From Warburgia ugandensis (lineage: Eukaryota > Streptophyta > Magnoliopsida > Canellales > Canellaceae), in NCBI GenBank assembly GCA_035236585.1, contig CP141139.1, positions 18,864,990-18,928,989 on the forward strand: DNA of 64,000 bases, written 5' to 3'. A model generated the notes under the pieces. It saw nothing but the letters and a program-made list of their open reading frames with translations. It had not been told where the DNA came from and made no database searches. The stretch's first letter is position 1. The number at the start of each line of letters is the position of its first letter. A program made the translations under genes and the position numbers. Below, one piece after another: positions 1-12,100 of the stretch.

Positions 1-869
1 CAAAAAAGATATACAAATAAAAATAAAAATGTAAGAAGGCAATTTGGTAAATAACTCGAAAAGTAATGGCTGATAACGTAAGGTCATGATCATAATTTCT
101 TTAATTTGTGGAACTATGTAATATAGTTAGTTGTAGATAATTTGAAGCGGAAGTGTACATATATGGGATTCCCCCTCTATAAACTAGGGGCGTGCTTAAT
201 TGTATAACAAGTTAGTCAAAGATAGACTAGGTCAAAGGTTGATTAGTATCACTCAATTAGGTTAAGTAGGATGGGACCTACTCAGACTAGTTTATTAAGA
301 ATGAGATTGTCATAATTTGGAAACCTAAGAGATCAGAGCTAAACTTGTTGCATTAAGAATTAGAAAATTAAAAGAAAAAAAATTAAGGTAGTTTCCTATT
401 TGGTGTAAGGCACTCATTACGAAAGTATTATGGGAAGTTTCCTTGGATGAAACTCAACCCTTTGACTATATAAATCTAAAAGGTGTGCCCTATTTAGATA
501 GATGGAAGAGCAAGTACATAAAGTCACTCAAGAGGAAAATGCCATGCCTTAGTTCTCTCTCTTCTAGCTTTTCAAGTTGTGAAGAAATCATTTCCACTTG
601 AAGTCATTTTCTCTTTGATTGGAGCCATCTCTACATGAAAGAGAATATTCTGCTTTTGGGAAAAGCTTGAAATCATAACACGGGTAAACCAACAAGATCT
701 TTTATATGTTTGAAAAGTAAGATCATGACCATTCAATGTCTAACAAGACTGGGGGTTTTCATGTAATATGAAGTTAAGATTAGCTAAAATTAAAATTAAC
801 CATAGATTCCAGATTGAGGCCCAACACAAGTTGGGTGTTTACCTACTAAACAAGGCTACTTAATGCTTA
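1..869. other. AT-rich flank, no gene seen
   Basis: No open frame of gene quality and no recognisable domain on either strand. The stretch may be the outer part of the LTR-like repeat that follows, but I cannot place a boundary. Confidence 0.4.
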
Positions 870-1772
870 AGAAAGGCTCCTATATATAAGAGGGCACCCT
901 TGAAGTCATTCCTTGTACCTTCACCTCTTCTCTTCCTTATGCTATGAGGTGTTTGGTTTCTGTTCTTCTAGAGTCTATCCAATTAAAGGTATTCATTACT
1001 CTTTTCTTCTTGATTCTGCTTAGTTTGAGGTATTCTCTACTTTTTTCTTCTCGAGTCTACCCCATTAGAGGTACTCTCTACTCTTTTCTTCTAGTGTCTA
1101 CCCAGTTATAGGCATTTCCTACTTGTGAGTTTGCTTATTTTGTGCATTATCTTTCAAGGGTTCATTTATTTGTGAAATTCTCTAGCTCTAGAGTTCTAGT
1201 TATACAAGACTAGAGTATATTATTCTATTAGCACTCTAGGTTCTAAATTTTCTTATCTTGTGGAGTTCTTCTTGTTCTTTATTAGATTTTGCTTCATGGC
1301 ATTATCTTTCTAGTCTATTTCTCTCTTTGAGAAAAAGTTTATGATTAAAACTTTGAATTCTTGTTCTTCTAATCATGTTTATGAAGAGATCTAGATTTTA
1401 ACATGTTTATCTCACGCTATAATTTTACACTTGTATTTGTAATTTATTGTTCAATAATCTCGAAGGACTTAGAACTAATTGAGATAGAAACATACAAGTT
1501 TGACAATTTTCAAGAACAAGATTTTGAGATATTATTATTTTAAGGCATCACTACTGGAGACGAAAGTACTATCTAAACTTAGAGTCCAACTCAATTTAGA
1601 AATAGATTGAGTCTAACTTGGTTTCATCCTATAGATAGAGCTATCATAAAATCCCTTGAACTAGGAGGCTTCAACTATTTTGACAAGCATATTTTAATGT
1701 GTGCCTCCAAGCTGATTCAATAAATTTATTATGGCACATGTATTCTATTATATGGTATATATTTCCAACACA
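870..1772 (+). repeat. LTR-like repeat, copy A
   Basis: A TATA-like TATATATAAG at 891-900 is followed by a pyrimidine-rich leader and then, from about 1551, a tail that begins with a GGAGACGAAAGT motif. The same order (TATATAAG, CT-rich leader, GGAGACAAAAGT, then a tail with TTGGTT and GATAGA) recurs at 24500-25150, and the tail alone at about 17995-18190. This looks like the U3-R-U5 order of an LTR. The right end reads GGTATATATTTCCAACA, a plausible LTR terminus. No partner LTR or target duplication was found, so it is probably a solo or truncated LTR. Confidence 0.35.
963..1126 (+). repeat. minisatellite, four units of 41 bp
   Basis: Units start at 963, 1004, 1045 and 1086, each beginning TTCTTCT and containing a variant of GAGTCTACCC..TTAGAGGTATTC. 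The spacing is exactly 41 bp although the units have diverged. It lies inside the transcribed-leader part of LTR-like copy A. Confidence 0.75.
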
Positions 1773-2328
1773 CTACAAGACATTTAATTAAATGTTATTA
1801 TAATCATCTTCATTTTTAAATTTGATCAAATATCACACTTTTCCAAAAGAAAGATGGTTTGGATCAATCCATTACGAAATTCTCTTTGTCATATTGTTTC
1901 CTACAATGTTGATGTGTAATATTCTAAGAGTTACACGAGGGAAACTTTTTCTTTCCTAGATCACCTAGTAGAGTTATTGGTGAATTTGAACATCCTAGTG
2001 GATCTTAAGGATTGGATCCGATTAAAATAAGAGATGGATCATAATTTATCAGCCAGTGAATATTTTAGAGGATTTGATCCATATCATAAGATCCAATTGA
2101 TAGTTTGAATTAATTTGTATATGTCCATGAGTTTCAAATTAAATTAGGATTATAAAAGGACAAAAATCAACTACTATTCAATATGGTTTAGAGTGCTTAC
2201 AAAGTTATCTTTAAGTATATATTAGACTTGTTTCGAAGAAGAAAATCTATATTTTACTTCTTAGTCATGGGTTATCTTTTTTTTTTTTTTCATTTGTAGC
2301 ATCTTGAATCCCTAAACCCTAATCATGT

Positions 2329-2331
<3 letters not shown>
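1773..2331. other. no feature seen
   Basis: AT-rich sequence without coding or repeat signals apart from a telo-box-like CCTAAACCCTAA at 2311-2322. Confidence 0.4.

Positions 2332-2410
<79 letters not shown>
2332..2410. repeat. (CT)n microsatellite
   Basis: About 39 uninterrupted CT dinucleotides, some 1.1 kb upstream of the LHY TATA box. Confidence 0.97.
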
Positions 2411-2414
<4 letters not shown>

Positions 2415-2992
2415 GGAATTACATACGTGATTAAACAGTTATTTTCAACATTCAAGCCCATTCGTTTACAATTTAAGTTAGATATAATGAAATGGAGGAA
2501 TTCTCTACGTTTAAAATTATGTGTTCAATATTGTTGTAATAGAACAATAATGTTTATTTAGTTGAATCTGAGTGATGAAGATTCATAATATTAAAGATAG
2601 AATTTGAGGAATCCTCTGATTAAACAAATTGTACATTTAGAAAAAAGACCTACACATATTATGATCCAAATGTGTGGTGACCACAACTGGGACAAGTCAG
2701 ATCTTGATCCACCCATTGACACACCTTATCAACTACTTGTTTGATGGGTCCCATTAGGTGATCCTTACATTAGGGTGTGAAATATGGATGTATTAAAAAA
2801 TATGAGAGAATGGCACAATGTCTTCACCAACCACAGTAATAAGATTAACGAATCTAAATGAAGTTGGAGGCACAGCCAATTTAGGACGAATTTTAGTTAA
2901 TCAACAGACTGGATCACCAAATACCTGACCCACCATTCATCCGCTTGAGATAGGCAGCATCCCCACATCATCTCCAGCATCCAAACGCACAA
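2411..2992. other. distal LHY upstream region
   Basis: No coding signal. Base composition becomes more GC-rich towards 2900, where the likely promoter begins. Confidence 0.4.
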
Positions 2993-3429
2993 TGACGTGT
3001 CGTGCCACAACTCGTCAGCGAGGACCATCCATATCTGGGGGGCGTTTCCGCATCATCTTGTAGTTTGCATACAGACAACAGTCAAGCAAGTGGCTATTAT
3101 TTACGAGGCACGTCTTACTAAGAGACCCAAATGCTGGCGCTTTACTTGCCCATATCCAGTCACTGCTTACCACGTGGCAGACCATGTTTAATAAAAAAGC
3201 GCACAACTTCCGACTGCTGTATCACTTACAAACTGGCGCCACGTGGACAGATCCAGGTGCGGACCCACATAAATGGCGCACAAGCGCTTTGACGCGGTCC
3301 CTGCGTTTCCCACCGCAAAGAAATCCCCCGCGCTCTCTCCCTCTCTTTGTGGACGAGAAAAGCCCTCCCTCTCTTCCCTACCGAAAAGCGCACTGTGAGT
3401 ATAATCGGCCACTATGTTTTAGCCACGTG
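2993..3429 (+). promoter_or_regulatory. LHY promoter with ACGT-box cluster
   Basis: Three perfect G-boxes (CACGTG) lie at 3171-3176, 3240-3245 and 3424-3429, with further ACGT cores at TGACGTGT (2993-3000) and CACGTC (3109-3114). A class-I TCP-type site GGACCCAC is at 3261-3268. In Arabidopsis, G-boxes and a TCP-type site in the CCA1/LHY promoters are known targets of PRR/light regulators and of CHE, respectively. That these sites serve the same role here is inference. The cluster is 70-500 bp upstream of the TATA box, the expected place for a clock-gene promoter. Confidence 0.6.
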
Positions 3430-3496
3430 TCGTAATCCTACTCATTGTTCCCATGCTCGACAGCTCCTCTTCCGGACGATTCTGTTCCAGCCTCAA

Positions 3497-3504
3497 TATA
3501 AAAA
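3497..3504 (+). promoter_or_regulatory. TATA box of LHY
   Basis: TATAAAAA, the only good TATA motif between the G-box cluster and the LHY start codon. It predicts transcription starting near 3525-3535. Confidence 0.55.
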
Positions 3505-3529
3505 GTGCAATTTTTGGTAATTAAGAAAT

Positions 3530-4170
3530 TCCCCGGAAATTATAGTGGCTGAGATTGCTCGTCCTCTGTCTCACAGAACGGAGCTGGTTTAAGTCACCGG
3601 AACTAAAACCTTCTTCTTCCTCAGTCTTTATCTTTCCACGACCGTGTTCCACTTTTTTCACCTTTTGAAGCAGAGAATTAGGGCACAAGAATCTTAACCG
3701 CCATTGCTGAAAGATGTATCGCAATGAAATCTTCAGATAAATTTTTTCCATGCATGACTGCTTTCGATCTGTAGGAAGGAGTGTGAAGCGGCTTGCTGAA
3801 CTGCTCATGGCGGTTGCTGGATCTTGCTCGTCCTACGCTTTCTGCTTTTTTTTATCTTGAACAGAACTGGAAGTGTTCTGCGTGATCGTTATTTGTCACT
3901 GATTCTGTTCTTTTACATTCTAAGGTGTTCGACTCCGGTTCGTTTTGGTGAGGATTCTGAAAAAATGGATTTATTGTCGTTGCGGATTTCGGATTTCTTG
4001 ACGAAAAAAAACGGAGACGAAAATCTTTTGTTTGGATGTTTGTTTTTGTTCTTGCAGTAGCGATTTTGTTTGCGGGATCAAGTTCGAGTTTCGGTCCCGG
4101 AGATGGAAGAAGAAAGGTGCTTCGTTTGCCAATTGGAGAGGATCTGAAGCACCGTTGATTGAGGTTGGCA
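3530..4170 (+). other. LHY 5' leader (probably with intron)
   Basis: About 640 bp lie between the predicted transcription start and the ATG. A good acceptor (TTTTTGTTCTTGCAG ending at 4058) suggests a 5'-UTR intron; LHY/CCA1 genes commonly have untranslated first exons. The donor cannot be chosen from sequence alone. Short ORFs in the leader are not conserved proteins that I recognise. Confidence 0.5.
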
Positions 4171-4212
4171 ATGGAACCATATTCTAGTGGAGGAGAAGAT
4201 TTGATTGTAAAG
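4171..4212 (+). CDS. LHY: LHY coding exon 1
   Basis: Fourteen codons, [14 protein letters not shown], ending AAG before a GT donor at 4213. Phase 0. Resembles the short N-terminus of other LHY proteins. Confidence 0.85.
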
Positions 4213-6042
4213 GTCTTTCCTGCCGCAACTTGTTCGTGTCTGCTTACACTCTGTGATTCCCTTTCTTAAGTCAATTGTCGAATTTTGAAGTATTTTTGTC
4301 CAGTAAGATGTTTTTTCCGCAGACAAGGAAGCCTTATACAATCACCAAGCAGCGGGAGAGATGGACAGAGGAGGAGCACAACAGGTTTCTGGAAGCCTTG
4401 AAACTATATGGGCGAGCTTGGCAGCGAATCGAAGGTGACACTTTTAACTGATCTCTGTTTCTGTTTTCTTGCTGAGTCAGTACAGTGGTCCAATTGTACT
4501 CAGATTCAGAAGTCTTTAGCTTCTGTTCTACAAGTTGTCACAGGATAATTCTTCAAGAGTTGACTGATTTGTGAATGGCAATCGTACGAGTGTATCTATA
4601 TATGTGCCTTCTCTTGCTTGAGGATCTCTTTTCCTTCTGCTTTTGTGGTGTTACAGAGCATATCGGCACAAAGACAGCGGTGCAGATTAGAAGTCATGCC
4701 CAAAAGTTCTTCTCAAAGGTCTCTTGGTATCTTTTCATTATTTGATATTATGACAGTTATAGCTTGAAGGGGTGGTAGTTGATTGTCATTCAGAGATTCT
4801 GCTAGAAACAAAGTGAATTGCTGTGAACAGGTTTTGAATTTCTGTCTAAATTTACTTCTATTTACTATGAACCATGGCTCCATGGCAAAGTATAATAGGA
4901 TTATGAACTCATATTTGTTTTTCTGCATGGTTGACCCGTAATCGCGATAAAGTCGTGATGATGATGATGATGATTTGTTTTTCTGCTTCACTAGGTAGAG
5001 AATCCTAATATTGTGATATTGGAAGAAATGCAAATCACATTTTGTTGCTCCATTAGTATTATCTTCTGCATCAATAAGCGTGAAAGTTGTCTTTTGGTTT
5101 TCACATAACTCTTGAGTTTAATACAGGTTCCTTTAACTACAAAATAAACTTGATACTGTAAAGGAAGATTATATAATCAAAATTGACATGCAGTGAAAGG
5201 GATGTATTTCAATTGCCTCTTAAGATTGAAAAGAGCATGTAATAAACTCCATCACATGCTTTCTGATGATGGGGTGTGCTTCTTATTTGGCTTTGTACAG
5301 TGGAGTAGTGTGCTCTCTCATTGAGTGAGTCCTGCTTTTTAATGATGCGAATCATGTGACAACCATGATACTATGCATTTTAAAAGGCTGCACTAGTGAT
5401 TGGAATCGGCACAAGACCAGGGACACACGCATACACTAACATGTTACTCAAATACTTCAATGCGACTCACAACATGAGATTTCAAAATCGTGCTGCTAAG
5501 GTTCTGTTATCTTCTGTTTGCACAACTGGAGTAATCTTGTTATTCTGAAATCGCTGTTAGACAGTTAAAGTTATTATATGTAAGTAAGTGGATTCTTGTC
5601 ATTTCATATCTTCTTACTCAAATGTTAGCAAGGGAAAACAACCACCCAACTAAGCTGTGCGATTTTGTTGTTTCTTCTCCATGCAACATTCTCTTCTTCA
5701 TTTTATTCTTTGTACTCTTCTTTTATTATACCTTTTTTAGCACTCTGCACAAGTATTATGGGGCAAAATACTAAGATCCCTTCTATGATCTAGGATTTGG
5801 TGAAGAAATTGTTATCTTTCCTCTTGCAACCTAGGTTTTCTATTCAAACCTATTATGAATGTAGAAAAAATTTATGATTTTCGTGCTAGGGAACCTCTTC
5901 CTGTCGTGCTAGTTTGGTGCTCTGAATGCCATTTTGGTGATTTATATTTATGGATGTGAAGATTCCCCAAATTGGGTTGGGCATAGAAGGGGCATGCTTT
6001 ATGTGGATGTGAAGATTCCCCAAATTGGGTTGGGCATATAAG

Positions 6043-6137
<95 letters not shown>

Positions 6138-6138
6138 C

Positions 6139-6176
<38 letters not shown>

Positions 6177-9100
6177 GACACACACATGCGTATATATATA
6201 TAGACACACACACGCGAGAACTTATTATATTGCCACTTGTGTAATTCTTGTGGAAGATTACTAAGGTATTGGATTTTGCATCAGAATCAGTTCATTGATC
6301 TTTTGTATGCGTCAAGAATCATTTGAGTGGCTGTTTGTGGCCGTTTGGTGGATGGTAGACCTTTTTTATCCTCAAATCTGGTTTATTTGTTACAGTTGCA
6401 AGAAACATTATTTGCTTAAAAATAGCAAGTTAACTTGAACTTTTGGGCTTTGCGGGTTTGGTCCTTGGAGTACATTTTCATGATATTGAACTTCATATTT
6501 GCACCCAAGAGAGTAAGATGCAAACTTTTTGAAGAATGCCAGGGCCTAGTCGTCAATTCTACAAGCGAAACTCAGTAAGTTTCTGTAGATCTAATTCCTT
6601 CTCAATGAAATTTGGTCACTTAGGTTTAACTCATATGTTTATTAGGCGAAGTTTATGGACTTTTATCTTACTAGAAAGGGCCAAAGGAAGTATTTGATCG
6701 GGAACAGGGAAAGATTTTATTTTATTTTTTAATTTATTTACCAGGAGATTCAAGAGAATGGACATATTATGACACTGATGGAATAGTATGGAGCCTGAGA
6801 TTAGTTGCATTGCAATAGTGTGGGATGCACTTGTCTTGCACAAGTGCTGTCTTAATAATAACAATAACAATAATAAGGTGTTGGATGCTGCTAGTAAGAT
6901 TGATTCGTGCTAAAGTTCTCTTTCTAGGTTCTAGTAATATGACTAGGATTTGATGATATAGATACAGATTATTTCACCATCTTGATAGATATAAAAGTTT
7001 GAACAAATATTACTTCTTTCTAAAAACTCGTGGAGAATTTGATGCCTATGAACCATTGCAGGCCACATAAGATCTAAGGATATTGGTTCTACCATTAGAG
7101 ATTGATATAATCTTGCTGCCCTAGGTGGTATAGGTCAAGACCATAAACATTTGATTCATTCTTCTATCTGCAATGTTCCTAGGTTTTCTTTTAATGTGTT
7201 ATCTATTTGCAAATTCATGGAAGCCTCTTCTCTATCCACTTTTCCTAAAATCTTGATTTCAGGATTTGAAAACGGAGCATATAAATAGTAGTGAGCTTGA
7301 GGCTGGGGGTTTCCTACTTGGATGGAGGAACAATATTGCTAAAACTTGAAAGGTCATTTTCCCTTTTTATTGGCACTAAAGAAAGAAGACAAGACAAGAC
7401 AGAGGAAATGAGAAATCATATCTGCATATAGGGCACATGACTTCTCATCTGTTGTGCATATTAACTAAGTCACATCCATGGAAAAATCATCCTTCAATAA
7501 TAGCTATTCTGTAAACTTTAATCCTAATAAATAATTATGAAGAGGAAAAGAAACATATTAAGTGTGACATAATAGTGGCATGAGGAATGGGTTTTACTGC
7601 TCTATATAAATAAATACTTCAACTCTCCCTCTCAAGCTGGAGTAGACATGCCCCCCGTGCCTAACCTGGAACATGTAAGCATGAAAGGACTACAAAATCA
7701 GGCTTAGTGAAGATGTTAGCTCTTTGATTTATTGGCATTAGATAGTGTGTGAGCATCTTCTGTCTTATGGTTGCATCTTTGATGAAGTGACAATCAACCT
7801 AAATATGCTTTACTAACTACATTAATCATGCTTGATTGTTGATATATGCATTTTCTTACAATATTCAATTTGGATACCAACTTCCACCATGGTGACAATA
7901 TGTGCACTGATCAATCCGAGTGTTCACCTCTGCTAGAACCAATCTCCCTTGAATCTCTACCCTTGCCAATAGAAGCATTACCTCGACCATGTTGAAAGAG
8001 ACAGGAGAGGAACTCTCTCTTTCTAAGCAATGATGCAAGAATAGAAGATTAGATAGTCATACTAACATCTTGAGGAAATGAGCACTGTTTCGGGACAGAT
8101 TCTCTTTTGAGGCCAACCCTTGTTATTTAGCAAATTGAAGACCTAAGCTCCATGAAATATGATTTAACATACCTTCACTCCAAGAAATATCTTAAGAGAC
8201 CATGCCCATGACAATTAACATATACGCATTTGACTTACCAAATAATTCCCTTATTAATTTATGGCAAGCTTTGAATTGCTTGAATCATCATGTAGCAATC
8301 CTTTTGTGTCACATCTTGTATTAATATTGTCTTATTTCTTTGTGACAGCTTACATGTTTGATCTACACGCACATGAATCCTCATGGTCCAAGATTTTTAT
8401 ACAAATAGGACTTGAATCATGTTAAGGTACAGCAAAGCATCCTCGAGAAATAACCAAGCAGTTGTAGAAAACCACACAATAATTCACATACGTCAATCAC
8501 CAAAGAGAATTGAGCCTTCACAAGTCCTCCATAAAACGTTGCCATAACAGTGTAAGACATTGCAATAGCAAACTGTGTTTATGGCAAAGGCCTTCTAGCC
8601 CAATGGTGGAAAAGGTGCCCCTCTTAGTAGGCCTTAGGTAGCTCACCTCCATCCCAATAGGGGATGTAATGTCCATCTTAAAAGTGGATGTGACATGCGT
8701 GCATCAGTTTGGGAAGGTGCCCATGAGTGTAGAGATTATGTGTAGAGATGGAAAAGAAAGAAAGAAGGAATAGTTCTTGACCAAATGAAAGTGCATGGAA
8801 GCAAATTAATCCACACATCGTAGGCCATATGACTAGTTAAACATGCACGGTCACACACCAACAGTCGTCCATGCACGATCATACACCAATGTTGGTCAAC
8901 TTTGAAATAATTTCATGAAGCAAACAATTTAGGTCGTAACTACCTCAAGAACAGCCAAGTTTCATAGTAAATTTGTTGCACCCATTTTCCTTCATTTTCT
9001 GCTCTTGCAACTGATTAATCATCTTCATATATCTTCTAGCACACAAACTAGGAGCTGTGCAAAAGTGCCATTTAAAAAAACAGAGATAAGTATAATGATT

Positions 9101-12100
9101 TAAGGCAATGCCTTGATAGGATCAAAACTTCTACTTAGTTGTTGTTTCTCAGTCCCGTTTTGCTGCTGTGTGCTTAGTGTGGTTACCATATTAGAAGTTG
9201 ACAACCAATTGTTGTGGATTGAACTTACATACTCTTTTCTTGCGTCCAAGATTTGGCTGCATACTTGTAAGCTTCTAGAGCATAAATCCCAATCCTTGTT
9301 CTAGTAGAGGTTTATGTTCCTGAAATGAATTTCAAGGCCTTAAAATCTTGTGCTAAAATGAAACACTTCTTCTTCATCATCTTTTTTTTCACATTGTAGA
9401 GTAGTTTGGTTAACAAAATTGTTTAACAAGATTGTAAAATCGAAGAAAATGGCAGATGAATGGAGGAAAAGCTCTATTGTACCAATCTATAAGAATAAAT
9501 GAGACATACATAGTTGCACTAATTATCGTGGGATCAAACTTATCAACTATACCATGAAACTTTGGAGAGAGTGATTGAGAAGAGGCTATGACTTGAGATA
9601 AGTGTATTGGAAAACTAGTTTGGTTTTATGCCTGGGAGGTCTACCATGGGAGCTATTTTCCTACTTAGACTGATAAAAAATATATAGGGAGAGGAAGAAT
9701 GACCTCCACATGGTCTTGATTGGCTTAGAAAAAGCCTATGATAGGTCCCTAGAGAGTTAATATGGTGGGTGTTGGGCGAGAAAGGGGTTTCATGGAGATA
9801 TATAGACATAATTAATGATATGTAAAAGAGACCGATAGCAAACATTAGGACCACTAGTGGAGAGACCAATGATTTCCCTTATCACTATAGGACTGCACCA
9901 AGGATTGACATTAAGCCTATACCTTTTCACGTTGGCTGTGGATGAGTTAACAAAACAGTTTTAGGAGGAGATTCCATTTTATTTGTATTTTGTAGATGAC
10001 ATAGTTTTGATTGATAAGACAAGTGAGGGCATAAACATAAAGTTAGAGTTATGAAGAGATTCTAAAGAGTCTAAAGGATTTAAAATTACCTGAACTAAGA
10101 TAGAGTTTATAGAATGCAGTTTTAGCAAGGAGAGGAATGGGATTGAAGCACCAATAAAGATTGATAACCAAGAAGTCTCCCCAAAAGACCACTTTTGATA
10201 CTTGGGATCGATAATTCATGAGAGTGGAGACATTGAGAGAATGTTACCCGTAGAATCCAAGTGGATTGGAGCAAAGGGAGATGTGCCCCTGAAGTTTTGT
10301 GTGATTGACGGGTGCTACTTAAACTAAAAGGAAAATTTTATAGGATGACTAAAAGGCTCGCCATGCTCTATGAATCAGGGTGTTAGGTAGTTAACGAACA
10401 ACATATACATAGGATGAGCATATCCAAAATGAGAATGCTGAGATGGTTGAGTGGCAAGACATGAAAGGATAGAATTAGAAATGAAAATATTAGAGGAAGC
10501 TTAAGAATACCATTGATAGGTAACAAGATGAGGGAGGGTAGACTTAGATGGTTTGGACATGTCCAACAGAGATTGAAAACTCTAGTTATTAGTGAGTCAA
10601 TCTAAGTCAAAGGCTCTAAAAGGGCAAGGGAAGGCCTAAAAGGACGTGGATAGAAGTGGTGAGAAAAGATTTAAAAACTTTTGAACTAAATGAAGCCATG
10701 TTACTTGATATAGGGGAATGAAGGAACAAGATTCGTGTAGCCAATCCCTAATCGCGATAAGGCTTTAATGATGATCATGGGAGTTATCCAGGCCTTGTCA
10801 CTGCAAGGACATATTCTCAAGATCTATCACAAGATTTGCTTGTTTAACAGAAATGCAGTTGATATTCAGTCAATATATTTTTCATTTAAAAATATAGTGG
10901 TCTCATTGAGATATTTACTTATGAACTTCTAAATTAATTCATTGTAATTGAAAAGAACTTTGAATTACATCCTTCCAATAAGAGGATACTCTATGCATCA
11001 TGAAATTACATATGCAAATAGTTATTGGTGCATAATATGATCAACATTCTGATAAATGCAAAGGAAATTTGTAGACTATGATTAGCATTCTCTTCAATGC
11101 AATAGCAAGTGAGACCTCTGAAAATACAGCTAACAACTTATCCTTGGAACTTAAAAGCCCTCTTCTCTATGTGAAACAAGTTTTACCAGGTAGAGTTTGA
11201 ATGTTCGAATACTTTAGAGATTTGAGGGGCTACAATAGCTAAAGATCAATGTGCCAGAACTTCTAGTAGTAGGACTAAGGTCTGCACATCATGAGATCAT
11301 AATACTAAATAGCTGAAATACCCCTGATGGTAGATTCATGAGACAATCGGCTTTCTTATTTCAGCTTTGTATCGGTGAAAATTATGTTTACCACTCCTAT
11401 AACCTATCACAGTATGATTAAAAACAGCCATGATTTTAATGTTTCTATGGTTCTGATACCAATATTGCTGATTGATATGGCATGATGGTGTTATAAGCTT
11501 CAGATATACAACATGTTATTAGATAGTTCATCACTTCATACTAGCATCAGAATCACCTGCATTCCCAAAAGAAAAGAAAAAAGTTGCCTTGGTCTTGCTA
11601 GTAGATACCTGGGTTTATACTTCACAGCCACAAACTCATGGTTGCAGATGAGGTCTAAACATGGCCCTGTATCAGTGCCATGTCTAACCATCAGTTGCAG
11701 CAGTCCTAATTATATCCTACTCATGACATGCCACATTACACTTTAGTTGCCTTTTAAATGAACCGCCCTGCAAACTGTTTGGCAAAGTTTTAAGAAATAT
11801 TTACTAGTAACAATAAAAAAAATGGTTCAAGGAAATAAAATTATAAAACAGATTTTAGTTCAAACAGCCTTGTACTATAGACCCCTGTGGTCCGCCCTTC
11901 CCTGAACCCCGCATACGCAGGAGCTTCGTACACTGGGCTGTCCTTCTTTTAGATTTTAGTTCAATTTTTTTTTTTTTTTTTCTCACATAAGTAAGAGGGG
12001 GCTGGTCTGACCATGCAGTAGTGCTACTGCTAGGTCAGACCAGCACCCTTTGTTTCTTTCAATGTTTTGTCCCAATGGAATTGAACTGAAGCAATTTGAG

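Noticed and set aside
2311-2322. CCTAAACCCTAA as an interstitial telomere
   Set aside because: Fewer than two full telomere units; at most a telo-box motif.
5872-6137. Minus-strand ORFs of repeated Cys-Val residues
   Set aside because: They are translations of the (CA)n microsatellite and end in unrelated intron sequence.
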